Below are positions 42,318 to 53,700 of a stretch of DNA of 64,000 nt, piece by piece. This DNA is from Oscillospiraceae bacterium (GTDB lineage: Bacteria; Bacillota; Clostridia; Oscillospirales; CAG-272). Position 1 is the stretch's first letter. Each line of letters begins with the position of its first letter. The notes beneath the pieces were generated by a model. That model did no database searches. It saw nothing but the letters and a program-made list of their open reading frames with translations, and was not told the origin of the DNA. A program made the position numbers and the translations under genes. Location: assembly GCA_015065385.1 (NCBI GenBank), contig SVQK01000097.1, positions 55,516 to 119,515 on the forward strand, in the 5' to 3' direction.

Positions 42318-43169
42318 CTATCTTCCGGCGTTTCCTCCGGCGGTCTCGATGACGCTGGACGTCACCTCGCTCTGGCGTCTGTGGCTGATCTCCGCCGTCA
42401 GGGCGGCCGCGGTCTCCTCTGCGTTGTCGTACGCGGACCGCATGGTGGCAAGGGTAGCAGCCTGATGCCCCGCGCCCGCTTCGAAGATCCGGGAGAGAAA
42501 ATCCGCGCGGACGCAGGCGTCGGCGGCAGCCCGGAGAACCGTCTCCCGGTCCGGCAGAAAGAGCGGCTCGATCCGGTCCCCCGCGCTCTCCCGGTCCCCC
42601 GATCCCGCGCCGCTCTTCAGGGGAAGGAGGACAAAGGAGTCGGGAACCTGCGTCAGGGTGTTGACAAACCGCTGCCAAACGAGAACGACCGAGGACGCCC
42701 GCCCCTCCTGCCAGAAGGACAGCGCGGCTTCGAGAACCGGTCCCGCTTCCGCGGCGTCCGGAGCGTCGGAGAGGACGAACGCGGCGTCCGGCTCGATCCC
42801 GCGGTCCCGGAAATGGGCTTCGGCGTGCCGCCCCGCCGTGATGAGCAGGGGCCGCCGGGGACTTTGGCCGATCAGACGGTCCGCGTACTCGTACAGCGCG
42901 ATATTGTACCCGCCGCACAGCCCGCGGTTCGCTCCGAGGATCACATAACAGGGCGGCGCGTCCGGATTTCCCGCGGGATACGCCTCCGCGAGCGCGCTCC
43001 CGAACCGCTCTCTCAGCGCGGAGCATGCCCCGGCGTATCCGGAAAACCGTTCGAGGGCGGCGGAAATCTTCGAGAACTTCACGGCGGACGCGGTCTTCAT
43101 CGCCCCCGCCATCTGCCCGGTCATTTCGACGCTGGCAAGATGCTTTTTCAGCTCGCGCAGATTCGACAT
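42318..43169 (-). CDS. atpG: ATP synthase gamma subunit
   Basis: GANRGLCGGYN...; C-terminal MRSAYDNAEETAAALTAEISHRRQSEVTSSVIETAGG. Confidence 0.9.
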   Translation of the reverse strand: MSNLRELKKHLASVEMTGQMAGAMKTASAVKFSKISAALERFSGYAGACSALRERFGSALAEAYPAGNPDAPPCYVILGANRGLCGGYNIALYEYADRLIGQSPRRPLLITAGRHAEAHFRDRGIEPDAAFVLSDAPDAAEAGPVLEAALSFWQEGRASSVVLVWQRFVNTLTQVPDSFVLLPLKSGAGSGDRESAGDRIEPLFLPDRETVLRAAADACVRADFLSRIFEAGAGHQAATLATMRSAYDNAEETAAALTAEISHRRQSEVTSSVIETAGGNAGR

Positions 43170-43170
43170 A

Positions 43171-45411
<2,241 letters not shown>

Positions 45412-45412
45412 G

Positions 45413-45832
45413 TCAACCGCCCATCAGCGCGGAGAGGTAAGCCTTGGCCAGCTCCTCCGCTTTTTCGTTTGCGGCCGATCCGATTTCCTCCGCCTCGCGG
45501 GTCAGCGCTTCCCGGCAGGATTCGATCTGCCGTTTCTGTTCCGCGACGGCGTCGGAAAGCAGCGCGGAGGCGTCGGATTCCGCCTGCGCGACGGACTCTG
45601 CCGAAAGCCGCTTTATCCGCTCTGCCTCTTCTTCCCGGAACCGGGCCAGCTGTTCCTCGGCGTCCCGGCGCGCCTCCTCCCTTTTCCGGAGGGTCTCCGC
45701 CGCGGACCGGATCCGCTCTTCCCTTCGGTCCATGAAGGCGAGCAGGGGGCGGAACAGGAGCCGGTTCAGGATGACCATGAGCAGAACGAAACAGATCACA
45801 GTCCAGAGAAGGACCGGCAGCTGAATCGTCAT
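45413..45832 (-). CDS. atpF: ATP synthase b subunit
   Basis: LLWTVICFVLLMVILNRLLFRPLLAFMDRREERI... TM plus coiled coil. Confidence 0.88.
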   Translation of the reverse strand: MTIQLPVLLWTVICFVLLMVILNRLLFRPLLAFMDRREERIRSAAETLRKREEARRDAEEQLARFREEEAERIKRLSAESVAQAESDASALLSDAVAEQKRQIESCREALTREAEEIGSAANEKAEELAKAYLSALMGG

Positions 45833-45843
45833 GCCGCGCCTCC

Positions 45844-46074
45844 TCAGACCTTAGCCGCCAGAATGAACCCGATGAGCAGGCCGTAGATGGTCAGAGCCTC
45901 CATCAGGGACAGGGCGATGATCAGGGTGGAACGGATGTCCTTCGCGGCGTCGGGCTGACGGGCGATGCTCTCCATGGCGGCCTTGGCGGCGAGTCCCTGA
46001 CCGAGGGCCGGGAAAATGGTGCTCACCGCGATGGCGATGGCGGCGGAGAGAGCGATGATTGCGGAACTGTCCAT
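45844..46074 (-). CDS. atpE: ATP synthase c subunit
   Basis: ALGQGLAAKAAMESIARQPDAAKDIRSTLIIALSLMEALTIYGLLIGFILAAKV. Confidence 0.95.
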   Translation of the reverse strand: MDSSAIIALSAAIAIAVSTIFPALGQGLAAKAAMESIARQPDAAKDIRSTLIIALSLMEALTIYGLLIGFILAAKV

Positions 46075-46122
46075 ATGAGTGTCTCCTTTTCCTTAACTGG
46101 ATTGCCGGAAACTGGATCCGGC

Positions 46123-46797
46123 TTAGTCGGTTTCGACGGCCTCCTCGAGGTAGATGGAGGTGAGCATGGTGAAGACCACGGCCTGAATGGCGCAGAACAG
46201 AAGGGAGAGAACCATCATAATGACGGGGACGCCGATCGGCAGAAGGTCGTACAGATTGTGGGTGACGGTCTCCTCGCCGAAAACGTTTCCGAAAAGCCGC
46301 AGGGCGAGGGACGCGGGCTTGATGAACTCGTCCAGCACCATCAAAGGAAGCATGAACGCGATGGGGCTGATGAACCGCTTGAAATAGTGCTTCACCCCGG
46401 CGCGCAGTCCGGCGATCTGGAGGAAGACGAAGGTGGACACGCCCAGCCCCAGCGTCACGGACAGGGAGGAGGTGGGCGCCTTGAAGTATTTCGTCAGTCC
46501 GACGCCCGGGATCAGGCCGGAATAGTTGGCGCAGATGATAAAGATAAAGAGGGAGCCGAGAAAAAAGAAATACTTCCGCGCGAGATGCTTTCCGATGATC
46601 CCGGTGAAAAAGCCGTCCAGCGTTTCGACGCCGGTCTCGATCATGTTCTGGAGCCGCCCCGGCCTTTCTTTCAGGTTTCGCGTCACGAGGACGGACAGAA
46701 CGGCGGCGACGGCGAGAATGATCCACATGACGATCACTTCCCCGGTCACGTCGAGGATCCCCCCGACGGGAATGACGACTTCCGATGCTTCACCCAT
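46123..46797 (-). CDS. atpB: ATP synthase a subunit
   Basis: Multi-TM; PLMVLDEFIKPASLALRLFGNVFGEETV signature. Confidence 0.93.
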   Translation of the reverse strand: MGEASEVVIPVGGILDVTGEVIVMWIILAVAAVLSVLVTRNLKERPGRLQNMIETGVETLDGFFTGIIGKHLARKYFFFLGSLFIFIICANYSGLIPGVGLTKYFKAPTSSLSVTLGLGVSTFVFLQIAGLRAGVKHYFKRFISPIAFMLPLMVLDEFIKPASLALRLFGNVFGEETVTHNLYDLLPIGVPVIMMVLSLLFCAIQAVVFTMLTSIYLEEAVETD

Positions 46798-47134
46798 TGC
46801 GATCCCTTCCTTTCGTCTCCGTTTGATCCGCTCCCCCGCCGTTCACCTGCTTCACAAGGAGGAAGGTGAAGATGAACAGGGGTACGGTCAGCCCGACCAC
46901 CGCTCCCGCAAGGATCCAGACCCTGTCCCACGGGGTGAGAGGCCCGAGAAAATACGCCGCGGCCAGAAGCCCGACGCTGAGAACCATCCGGATCACGGGA
47001 ACCAGTCCGAAGAGTCCGGAGGCTCCCGCAGCGGATCCCGCGGACGAGGCCGCTTTTTTCGTCAGCCGGTAGTTGACAAACGCGATCCCGGCTCCGAGCA
47101 GAGCGGCGATGACCGCTCCCGGCAGAGAATTCAT
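46790..47134 (-). CDS. ATP synthase subunit I-like membrane protein
   Basis: Four predicted TM segments; overlaps atpB start by 8 nt. Confidence 0.55.
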   Translation of the reverse strand: MNSLPGAVIAALLGAGIAFVNYRLTKKAASSAGSAAGASGLFGLVPVIRMVLSVGLLAAAYFLGPLTPWDRVWILAGAVVGLTVPLFIFTFLLVKQVNGGGADQTETKGRDRNG

Positions 47135-47179
47135 CCGGCGTTCCTCCTTTTCTTCCTCGCATGCAGCGGGCGGATTTTA

Positions 47180-47610
47180 TACTAAATCCCTTCTAAAGGG
47201 ATTATAAGGAATGAAACGCTACGCGTTTCGGATCTAATCCCGCTACGCACAGGAGGCGTCGGGAGGGACACCATCTCATGGCCGATCAAGATTCGCTCCG
47301 CGAACTTGGGTACCCCTCCCGAGGGTCCTGAGTTGCTTGCAACTCGGTTGGCCATATGGCATAAACAGACAGCTCATCCCTGTAGCCGGATTCGACTGTT
47401 CAACCCACTGTCCCCGCGCGAAGTTTCGCCTTTGGCGAACTTCAGAAATTCGCCTTTGGCGAACTTTCAGCGGTCTCTGTTTATGCAGCCAGAGGTCGAA
47501 GAGCTTCAGTCGCGCATTGGGCAAGGGGGCCATCAAGGGGTTGTGCAGGCAAAACTTGTCAGAACTGTTATCTGCACGATCAAACCGTTTAGAAGCGAAA
47601 CAGTTTTATT
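47180..47610 (+). repeat. Dispersed structured repeat, copy B
   Basis: Core TTGGCCATATGGCATAA 47348-47364; stems GAAACGC/GCGTTTC and TCGGGAGGG/CCCTCCCGA; extensive similarity to copy C. Confidence 0.8.
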
Positions 47611-47741
47611 TTACAATATTACCACATTATCGTGGAAAAATCAAGGATCCCTCGTGCATTTCACATAAAATTAACATGTACGAGGGAGAAAAAACACGCG
47701 ATCCCCGGGATGCGGAGACCGCGCGAAATACCGTGTTGACT

Positions 47742-48803
47742 TCACAGCGCGAGACGCTTCTGCATGTTCTCGTAGTACACGCAGTATGTCAGGGCCGTGT
47801 CCTTCGTGATGACGCCGGAGCGGAAGAGCTTCAGCAGATAGCCGTCCATCGTGCACATCCCCTCGGCCGCTCCGCTCTGCATGGCGGAATCCAGCTGGTG
47901 GAGCTTGTCCTCGCGGATCATGTTCTGGATGGCGTTGTTGGTCTTCATGATCTCAAACGCCGCGGTCTGACCGCCGTCCTTGGTCGGAACGAGCTGCTGG
48001 CAGACGACGCCCTTCAGGATCTGGGAGAGCTGGATCTTCACCTGCTGCTGCTGATTGCTCGGATACACGTCGAGGATGCGGTTGATGGTGTTGGACACGC
48101 TGGACGTGTGCAGGGTCGAGAACAGGAGCACGCCCGTCTCAGCCGCCGTGATGGCCGCGGAAATGGTGTCGTAGTCGCGCATCTCGCCGAGCAGGATCAC
48201 GTCCGGAGACTCGCGCAGGGCGGACCGGAGGGAATCGAGATACGACGGTGTGTCGATGGAGATCTCCCTCTGGCTGACGATGCAGCGGTTGTGCCGGTGG
48301 ATGTATTCGATGGGGTCCTCCATGGTGATGATGTGTCCGTCCCGGCTCCGGTTGATCCTGTCGAGGATGCAGGCGAGGGTGGTGGATTTCCCGGTACCCG
48401 CCGCGCCCGTGATGAGGACCAGACCCTTTTTCACGTCCGCGAGGGAGAGAACGCTCTCCGGGATCCCGAGCTTTTCCGGATCCGGAAGGCCGAACCTGAT
48501 CACCCGGATCACCGCGGCGACGGATCCTCTCTGCCGGAACACATTGACGCGGAACCGGCCCAGCTTCGACAGGGAGAAGGAGAAGTCGTCGTCCACCTCG
48601 TTGTTGTAGTTCTTCGGATCCCGGCGGCTGACGGCGTAGATTTCCCGGATCAGCGTATCGAGGTTGTCGGGCATGAGCCGCTCCTCGCCGTCCCGGATCT
48701 GCTTTCCGCTGCACTTATAGGTGACCGGGATCCCGGCGACCAGAAAGATATCGGCTGCTTCGTAACCGAGAGCTTTTTCCAGAATCTGTTCGATGTTCAT
48801 CAT
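47742..48803 (-). CDS. PilT-like type II/IV secretion ATPase
   Basis: GLVLITGAAGTGKSTTLACILDRIN Walker A; ITMEDPIEYIHRH; ALRESPDVILLGEMRDYDTISAAITAAETG. Confidence 0.9.
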   Translation of the reverse strand: MMNIEQILEKALGYEAADIFLVAGIPVTYKCSGKQIRDGEERLMPDNLDTLIREIYAVSRRDPKNYNNEVDDDFSFSLSKLGRFRVNVFRQRGSVAAVIRVIRFGLPDPEKLGIPESVLSLADVKKGLVLITGAAGTGKSTTLACILDRINRSRDGHIITMEDPIEYIHRHNRCIVSQREISIDTPSYLDSLRSALRESPDVILLGEMRDYDTISAAITAAETGVLLFSTLHTSSVSNTINRILDVYPSNQQQQVKIQLSQILKGVVCQQLVPTKDGGQTAAFEIMKTNNAIQNMIREDKLHQLDSAMQSGAAEGMCTMDGYLLKLFRSGVITKDTALTYCVYYENMQKRLAL

Positions 48804-48818
48804 AAGGTCAATCCTCGT

Positions 48819-49214
48819 TCAGCCCGGGAACGTGCCGTCCCAGACCGTGATGGAGGTATCTTCCTCCCATTCGTGCTCAAACCGCCACTCGACGATCCGG
48901 GGCCTTTCGTCTTCGATCACCACGCCCGCGCGCAGGATGAGCCCATCGTCCCCCCGGAATTCCTCCCGGACCACGCCGTCTTCGTCGGGAATGAGGCTGT
49001 ACAGCGTTTCCACGTCAACGATCATATCCCCGATCCATCCCTGCCCCACAGTTTCGAGCCAGTACCGCGTCCGGACGGTTTCCGCATAGGTCTTTGCCAG
49101 ATTCATGTCCGCGCGCGCCGTCGTATAGGTGAGGATGCCGAGCACGGTCATGCAGATGGAGATCACGGTCAAAAGGAGCGCCAGCGGAGTCAGTCTGATC
49201 GGTAATTCCTTCAT
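48819..49214 (-). CDS. Small membrane-anchored protein, putative pseudopilin-like component
   Basis: N-terminal TM plus small soluble domain; operon position. Confidence 0.45.
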   Translation of the reverse strand: MKELPIRLTPLALLLTVISICMTVLGILTYTTARADMNLAKTYAETVRTRYWLETVGQGWIGDMIVDVETLYSLIPDEDGVVREEFRGDDGLILRAGVVIEDERPRIVEWRFEHEWEEDTSITVWDGTFPG

Positions 49215-49642
49215 TTTCCAAAGTCCTCCAAAAAATGCGCAGTCATTTTAAGCGAATAGATCTCGTCTCCGCTGTCCGTCCGGAGCACGCGGATATAACC
49301 AATCGCCAACCACCGGGAGTCGGAAACCCGTTTGATTTCGACCCGGAGCACACCGTTCGGATCGGGCTTTCCGTCTGCGCCGTAGGCGGCCGTCACAATC
49401 TCGCCCTCAAGAGCCGCGTTCCCGCCCTCGTCGAGCAGCGTGAAGAGCGACTCCGCGCTGTCCGCCGCCGAAAAAGCCTCCGCCGCGTTCTGGGCCAGCG
49501 TGACCGCGCTCGTGAGCAGCTTCGCCTCTTCGCTCTGCTTTTTCGCCATGCCGAAGACCTGCGTCAGAGTCAGGATCACGGCGACGAACACGAGGATGAG
49601 GATCAGCGTTTCGACATAGAACGACGTAATGTGTTTTTTCAT
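49211..49642 (-). CDS. Putative pseudopilin-like protein
   Basis: MKKHITSFYVETLILILVFVAVILTLTQVF: hydrophobic N-terminal helix with early Glu; 4-nt overlaps on both sides. Confidence 0.5.
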   Translation of the reverse strand: MKKHITSFYVETLILILVFVAVILTLTQVFGMAKKQSEEAKLLTSAVTLAQNAAEAFSAADSAESLFTLLDEGGNAALEGEIVTAAYGADGKPDPNGVLRVEIKRVSDSRWLAIGYIRVLRTDSGDEIYSLKMTAHFLEDFGK

Positions 49643-50115
49643 TGCGCGTCACCTCCCGCGATGCCCGAGCGCAAGCCGATGAGGGAGCGTCCGGCGTCGG
49701 TTTCCACGGAGCAAAGGTTGTCCGTCAGGATCCGCACCGAGAAGACCTCCGTCTCACCGATGGTCTGCGCGGCGTCGGGATTTAAGGGAGCTCCGGTTTC
49801 CGCGTAGTCCTCCACCAGCTTTCCGTCGCAGCGGTAGATCCGGAAGGCGAATCCGGAGTTCCCATCGTCGGCGGAAATCACCTGTCCGTAGGTCCCGTCG
49901 TCATACACGAGGAAGGATCCCTCGGAGTCGTTGGCACGGATCGCGGTGGTGAGATAAGCGCTCAGACTGCGCGCGTCGTAGTTTGCCCGCTGGCTCCGGA
50001 CCGTATTCCGGTAGGTCAGCGCGCCGAACAGCACGAGAAGGAAGAACCCCGCCAAAAACAGCGCGGCAATTCCGATGGTGTACCAGCCAAGAGGCGACCG
50101 TTCCTTTTCTTTCAA
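49639..50115 (-). CDS. DUF4860-like membrane protein
   Basis: Single N-terminal TM, beta-rich soluble domain, operon context. Confidence 0.5.
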   Translation of the reverse strand: MKEKERSPLGWYTIGIAALFLAGFFLLVLFGALTYRNTVRSQRANYDARSLSAYLTTAIRANDSEGSFLVYDDGTYGQVISADDGNSGFAFRIYRCDGKLVEDYAETGAPLNPDAAQTIGETEVFSVRILTDNLCSVETDAGRSLIGLRSGIAGGDAQ

Positions 50116-50167
50116 TGGAACACCCTCCCTGTTTTGATTTTGGTGGGCAAAGCCGGATAAAGGATCC

Positions 50168-50512
50168 TTACGGCAGCTCTTCCGAGGCGGCGGTCGATCC
50201 CTCCGGCGTCACGACAACGCTCGGGGGCACGTTCGACGCGAAGGCCTCGTAGGTGACGTAAAAGTCCCTGTGGTTGATCTCGATGCCGTAGTGATCTTCC
50301 AGATACGCGAGGTTCGGAGGGTACACCCCCTCCACCGCGTAGCACTGACGGGCCGTCCGCTCGATCAGATCGCGGATCGCCACGGCGCCTTCCTCCCGCT
50401 TTTCCTCGCGCCTCGGTCCGGAAAACACAACGAGGGCGGCGACGATCAGAATCACGACAAGGACAGCGGGGATCACCCAGAGCCAGTTCCTTTTTTTACG
50501 GTCCGAATACAT
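50168..50512 (-). CDS. Small membrane-anchored hypothetical protein of the pilus-like cluster
   Basis: MYSDRKKRNWLWVIPAVLVVILIVAALVVFSG...YAVEGVYPPNLAYLEDHYGI (pseudopilin-like soluble segment). Confidence 0.5.
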   Translation of the reverse strand: MYSDRKKRNWLWVIPAVLVVILIVAALVVFSGPRREEKREEGAVAIRDLIERTARQCYAVEGVYPPNLAYLEDHYGIEINHRDFYVTYEAFASNVPPSVVVTPEGSTAASEELP

Positions 50513-50529
50513 GGGACACCTCCGTCACG

Positions 50530-51576
50530 TCAGCCCACGGAGCTCATCATGCCGATCAGAGGCAGCATGACGCTGAGCAGGGACAGGCCCACGGTGACCA
50601 TCAGCACGCCGGAGAGAAGCGGATCCACCACGCTCACGAGGCGGTCCACCAGATCCTTGCAGTTTTCCTCGAGGTGCTCCGTCAGCTTGCCGAGGACGCC
50701 CTCCAGATTGCCGCTCCGCTCGCCTGCCAGAAGCATTCTGCCGTACAGGGGCTCGAACAGCTCTTCGTCGAACGCCGCCTGAGAAATGCTGTGGCCTTCC
50801 TCCATGGAGCGCGCGACCTTTTTCAGCTTTTCCTCGACGGGCGCGCAGTCGGTCATGGGGATGGAGTCAAGCACGGCCTCGTCCTGCATCCGCCCGCTTG
50901 CGAGGAAGGTTGCGAGGGCGCCGGTGAAGCGGAACATGCCCATGGATTCGAGGATCTTCGCGGTGATCGGGATCTTCCAGAGGATCTTCTCGACCGGGCC
51001 GCGCTTTCCCTTCTTCCAGAGCAGGAGGCCGACGAACAGCGCGACGGCAAGGATCACCATCACGCCGAGCGCGATCCAGCAGAAGACGTACGCCCAGCGG
51101 ATGTAGCGGTAAGACGACGCGGCAAGGCTCCCGCTCATGGCGTCGTAGACCTCCGTGAAGGAAGGCAGGACCATGGTGAGCATGACGGCGAGCACCACGA
51201 TGATGAGGACCAGCATCGCGGCGGGATAAGTCACGGCGTTGCGCAGCTTGTCCGAAATGGTCTTCTGATCCGCGTAATAGCGGGACAGACGGAAGAGGAT
51301 GTTTTCGAGGTGTCCGGACGTCTCGCCCGCCTTGATCATCCGCACGGCGTAGTCCGGGAAGATCCCGCTCTTCTCCATGGCGGCGGAGAGAGGCTCGCCG
51401 CTGTCCACGGATTCCTTCATGCCGTGGAGCGCGTTTTCCAGGGGGCCTGACGCAGATCCGTGGCTGCTCTGGAGCAGGGAGATGGCCTCGTCGGTCTGAA
51501 TGCCGGACTGCGCCATCATGGCCATGCTCTCGCAGAACGCGCTGACGCCGAGATTGTCGAGTTTCTTTTGACTCAT
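50530..51576 (-). CDS. Type II secretion system F family protein (PilC/GspF-like)
   Basis: Two T2SSF repeats: AFCESMAMMAQSGIQTDEAISLL.. and ATFLASGRMQDEAVLDSI..; three TM regions. Confidence 0.9.
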   Translation of the reverse strand: MSQKKLDNLGVSAFCESMAMMAQSGIQTDEAISLLQSSHGSASGPLENALHGMKESVDSGEPLSAAMEKSGIFPDYAVRMIKAGETSGHLENILFRLSRYYADQKTISDKLRNAVTYPAAMLVLIIVVLAVMLTMVLPSFTEVYDAMSGSLAASSYRYIRWAYVFCWIALGVMVILAVALFVGLLLWKKGKRGPVEKILWKIPITAKILESMGMFRFTGALATFLASGRMQDEAVLDSIPMTDCAPVEEKLKKVARSMEEGHSISQAAFDEELFEPLYGRMLLAGERSGNLEGVLGKLTEHLEENCKDLVDRLVSVVDPLLSGVLMVTVGLSLLSVMLPLIGMMSSVG

Positions 51577-51606
51577 GTCAGTTTCCTGCCCTTCTCAGAT
51601 TTCTCT

Positions 51607-51980
51607 TACTAAATCCCTTCTAAAAGGGATTTAAGGAATGAAACCCTACGGGTTTCTGATTTTATGGCCTTGCGCAGGCCGGGCGCCGGGAGGGACACCA
51701 TCTCAGGCCGAAGGTGCCCCTCCCGGAGGTCCCCCTTGGCCATATGGCATAAACTAACAGCTCGCCTCGGAAACTAAGTCTGATTGTCCAACCTACTGTC
51801 CTCGCGCGAAGTTTCGCCTTTGGCGAACTTTCAGCGGTCTGTGTTCGTGCAGTTTGTGCCATGCACGGAGCAAGCTCCTCGGCCTCCGGCGGTGTTTCAG
51901 GCGCGCATTGGGCAATAGGGCCATAGTGGTTTTGTGCGGATAAAACATGTATGAGCTGTACTATGAAGCGAAACGGTATC
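51607..51980 (+). repeat. Dispersed structured repeat, copy C
   Basis: Core 51736-51752; stems AAATCCCTT/AAGGGATTT, GAAACCC/GGGTTTC, CCGGGAGGG/CCCTCCCGG. Confidence 0.8.
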
Positions 51981-52989
51981 AGTAATAATATACGTCGGAG
52001 TAGTTTGTGCCGTTGCCGATATAGGAGGGGTCGATGCCTCCGGCGCAGAACGTCAGATCCAGCCGGTTCCACGCGTCCTTCGGCACCTGGAAGGTAACGG
52101 TGACCCATCCGGTCTCCGCGGTGTAGAACATGTTCCACGCATGGTACGCGCCGCTCGGGCCGACGTAGCCGAACACCATCTTCGTGGGGATCCCCTGCGA
52201 CCGGAGCATGGCGGCGGCGAGCGCTGCGTAATCGAAGCAGATCCCGTTTCCGGTGCTCATGGTGGAGTCGGGATTCGACATGTAGCCGCTCTGCACCGTG
52301 TTGGCCTTGTTGTAGTCGTAGGTGATGGAGGAGGTCACATATTCGTAGACCTTCGACACCACTCCGACGGCGTCCGCGGCTCCCTGCGCCAGTTCGGCGG
52401 CCTTCTTCACGCAGTTGGAGGAGGAGCTGTAGGGGACATAGTCGCTGTTGCGCGTGTACGGCACAAACTGATTGTCGAGCTGAACCCATGTGGAATTGGA
52501 GTAGAGCTCGCGGTACTTGCTTCCCGTCGTGTTCTCCATGATCCGGAACTTATAGGTCGCGCTTCCGAAGGTCAGGGGGAATATGGAAGGCGTGCCGTTG
52601 TTGGCCATGTTGTAGTAATAGTTGTTCCCGTTTACGACTATGATGAATTTCAGCCGGTTCGCGGACGTTCCCTTCGCCGCCACAACGCCAAGATTCACCA
52701 TGGAGAGGTCGAGGTAGGCGTTGTTCTTCCCGTTGGCCTTGTCCGCGTGGAACTCCGCGTAGTTCATGGCCGGGGCCTGATACGCCGCCGGCTGCTCCGC
52801 CCGATCCGTGTACTGCGAGAAGAACGCCTCCATGGAGAGCTCTTCGTTCGCCGTCTGCGTCAGGGGCAGCGGCGGGTCTTCGGGCAGCTCCTCGGTCCGC
52901 TCAACGGCAAGCGGCTCGGCGCATCCCGCAAGGAACAGCAGGGCAAGCGCAATCATGCAGAGTCGGTTGATCGTTCTGAGTTTCGTCAT
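51979..52989 (-). CDS. Transglutaminase-like domain lipoprotein
   Basis: LALLFLAGCAEP lipobox; NGICFDYAALAAAMLRSQGIPTKMVFGYVG..YHAWNMFY (Cys-His-Asp core). Confidence 0.88.
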   Translation of the reverse strand: MTKLRTINRLCMIALALLFLAGCAEPLAVERTEELPEDPPLPLTQTANEELSMEAFFSQYTDRAEQPAAYQAPAMNYAEFHADKANGKNNAYLDLSMVNLGVVAAKGTSANRLKFIIVVNGNNYYYNMANNGTPSIFPLTFGSATYKFRIMENTTGSKYRELYSNSTWVQLDNQFVPYTRNSDYVPYSSSSNCVKKAAELAQGAADAVGVVSKVYEYVTSSITYDYNKANTVQSGYMSNPDSTMSTGNGICFDYAALAAAMLRSQGIPTKMVFGYVGPSGAYHAWNMFYTAETGWVTVTFQVPKDAWNRLDLTFCAGGIDPSYIGNGTNYSDVYYY

Positions 52990-53275
52990 CCGTCGGTATC
53001 CTTTCCCCGCCCGCGGATCCGGCAATCCTCATCAGGCCGTCCGCTTAGGCGGAAACCGCGCGGGAGATCCGTCCTCCCACCGGCTTCAATGGAGTCATTA
53101 TACCATATATACACTTTTAATGCAAGAAAAGTTGCGCCAAAACCAAAAAATCTACAAACCGGACCGAATTTGACGGGCTTAGTTGTGCAAATTGAAAAAC
53201 AGCCGGGATCTCGACTGTTCTTCGGGGAAATTCGGATATGGTCCTCCGCCCGCGGCCTCGTCAGAAATCCCGCGG

Positions 53276-53620
53276 TTATCCGGCGGCGAGCGCGTCCAGC
53301 TTTTTCTTCTGCGCGACGATCTCCTCCACGAGGGGGGCGTAATCGGTCTGGGAGCGGGCGCGGAGCAATTCCGTGATCTGGGACAGGGGAGCGGACAGGG
53401 GCGTCAGGGCGAGGTTGGCGTACATCCCCTTGAGAGCGTGGGCCAGCTCGAAGCCCTGTTCGAAATCGCCCTTTCCCACGGCGTCGGCCAGAGCGGCGAT
53501 CTTTTCGTCCTTCACCGCCATCCCGACCATTCTGAGATAGAAAGCTTCATTATTCAGGCAGCGGCCCATTCCTTCCTTCACGTCCGCGCCGTATTCCCGG
53601 AGGGCGTCCAGTGTCAGCAT
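53276..53620 (-). CDS. Orphan histidine phosphotransfer (Hpt) domain protein
   Basis: FELAHALKGMYANLAL Hpt phosphoacceptor motif. Confidence 0.75.
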   Translation of the reverse strand: MLTLDALREYGADVKEGMGRCLNNEAFYLRMVGMAVKDEKIAALADAVGKGDFEQGFELAHALKGMYANLALTPLSAPLSQITELLRARSQTDYAPLVEEIVAQKKKLDALAAG

Positions 53621-53700
53621 TGCGAATCCTCCTTCTGGTTGATCTTCGTTATATCATCCCCATTATACAGGACGGGGACGGAATTGTCAAGGGCTCGCGC

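Noticed and set aside
47276-47668. Small ORFs inside repeat copy B
   Set aside because: Reading frames not preserved between B and C; treated as part of the noncoding element.
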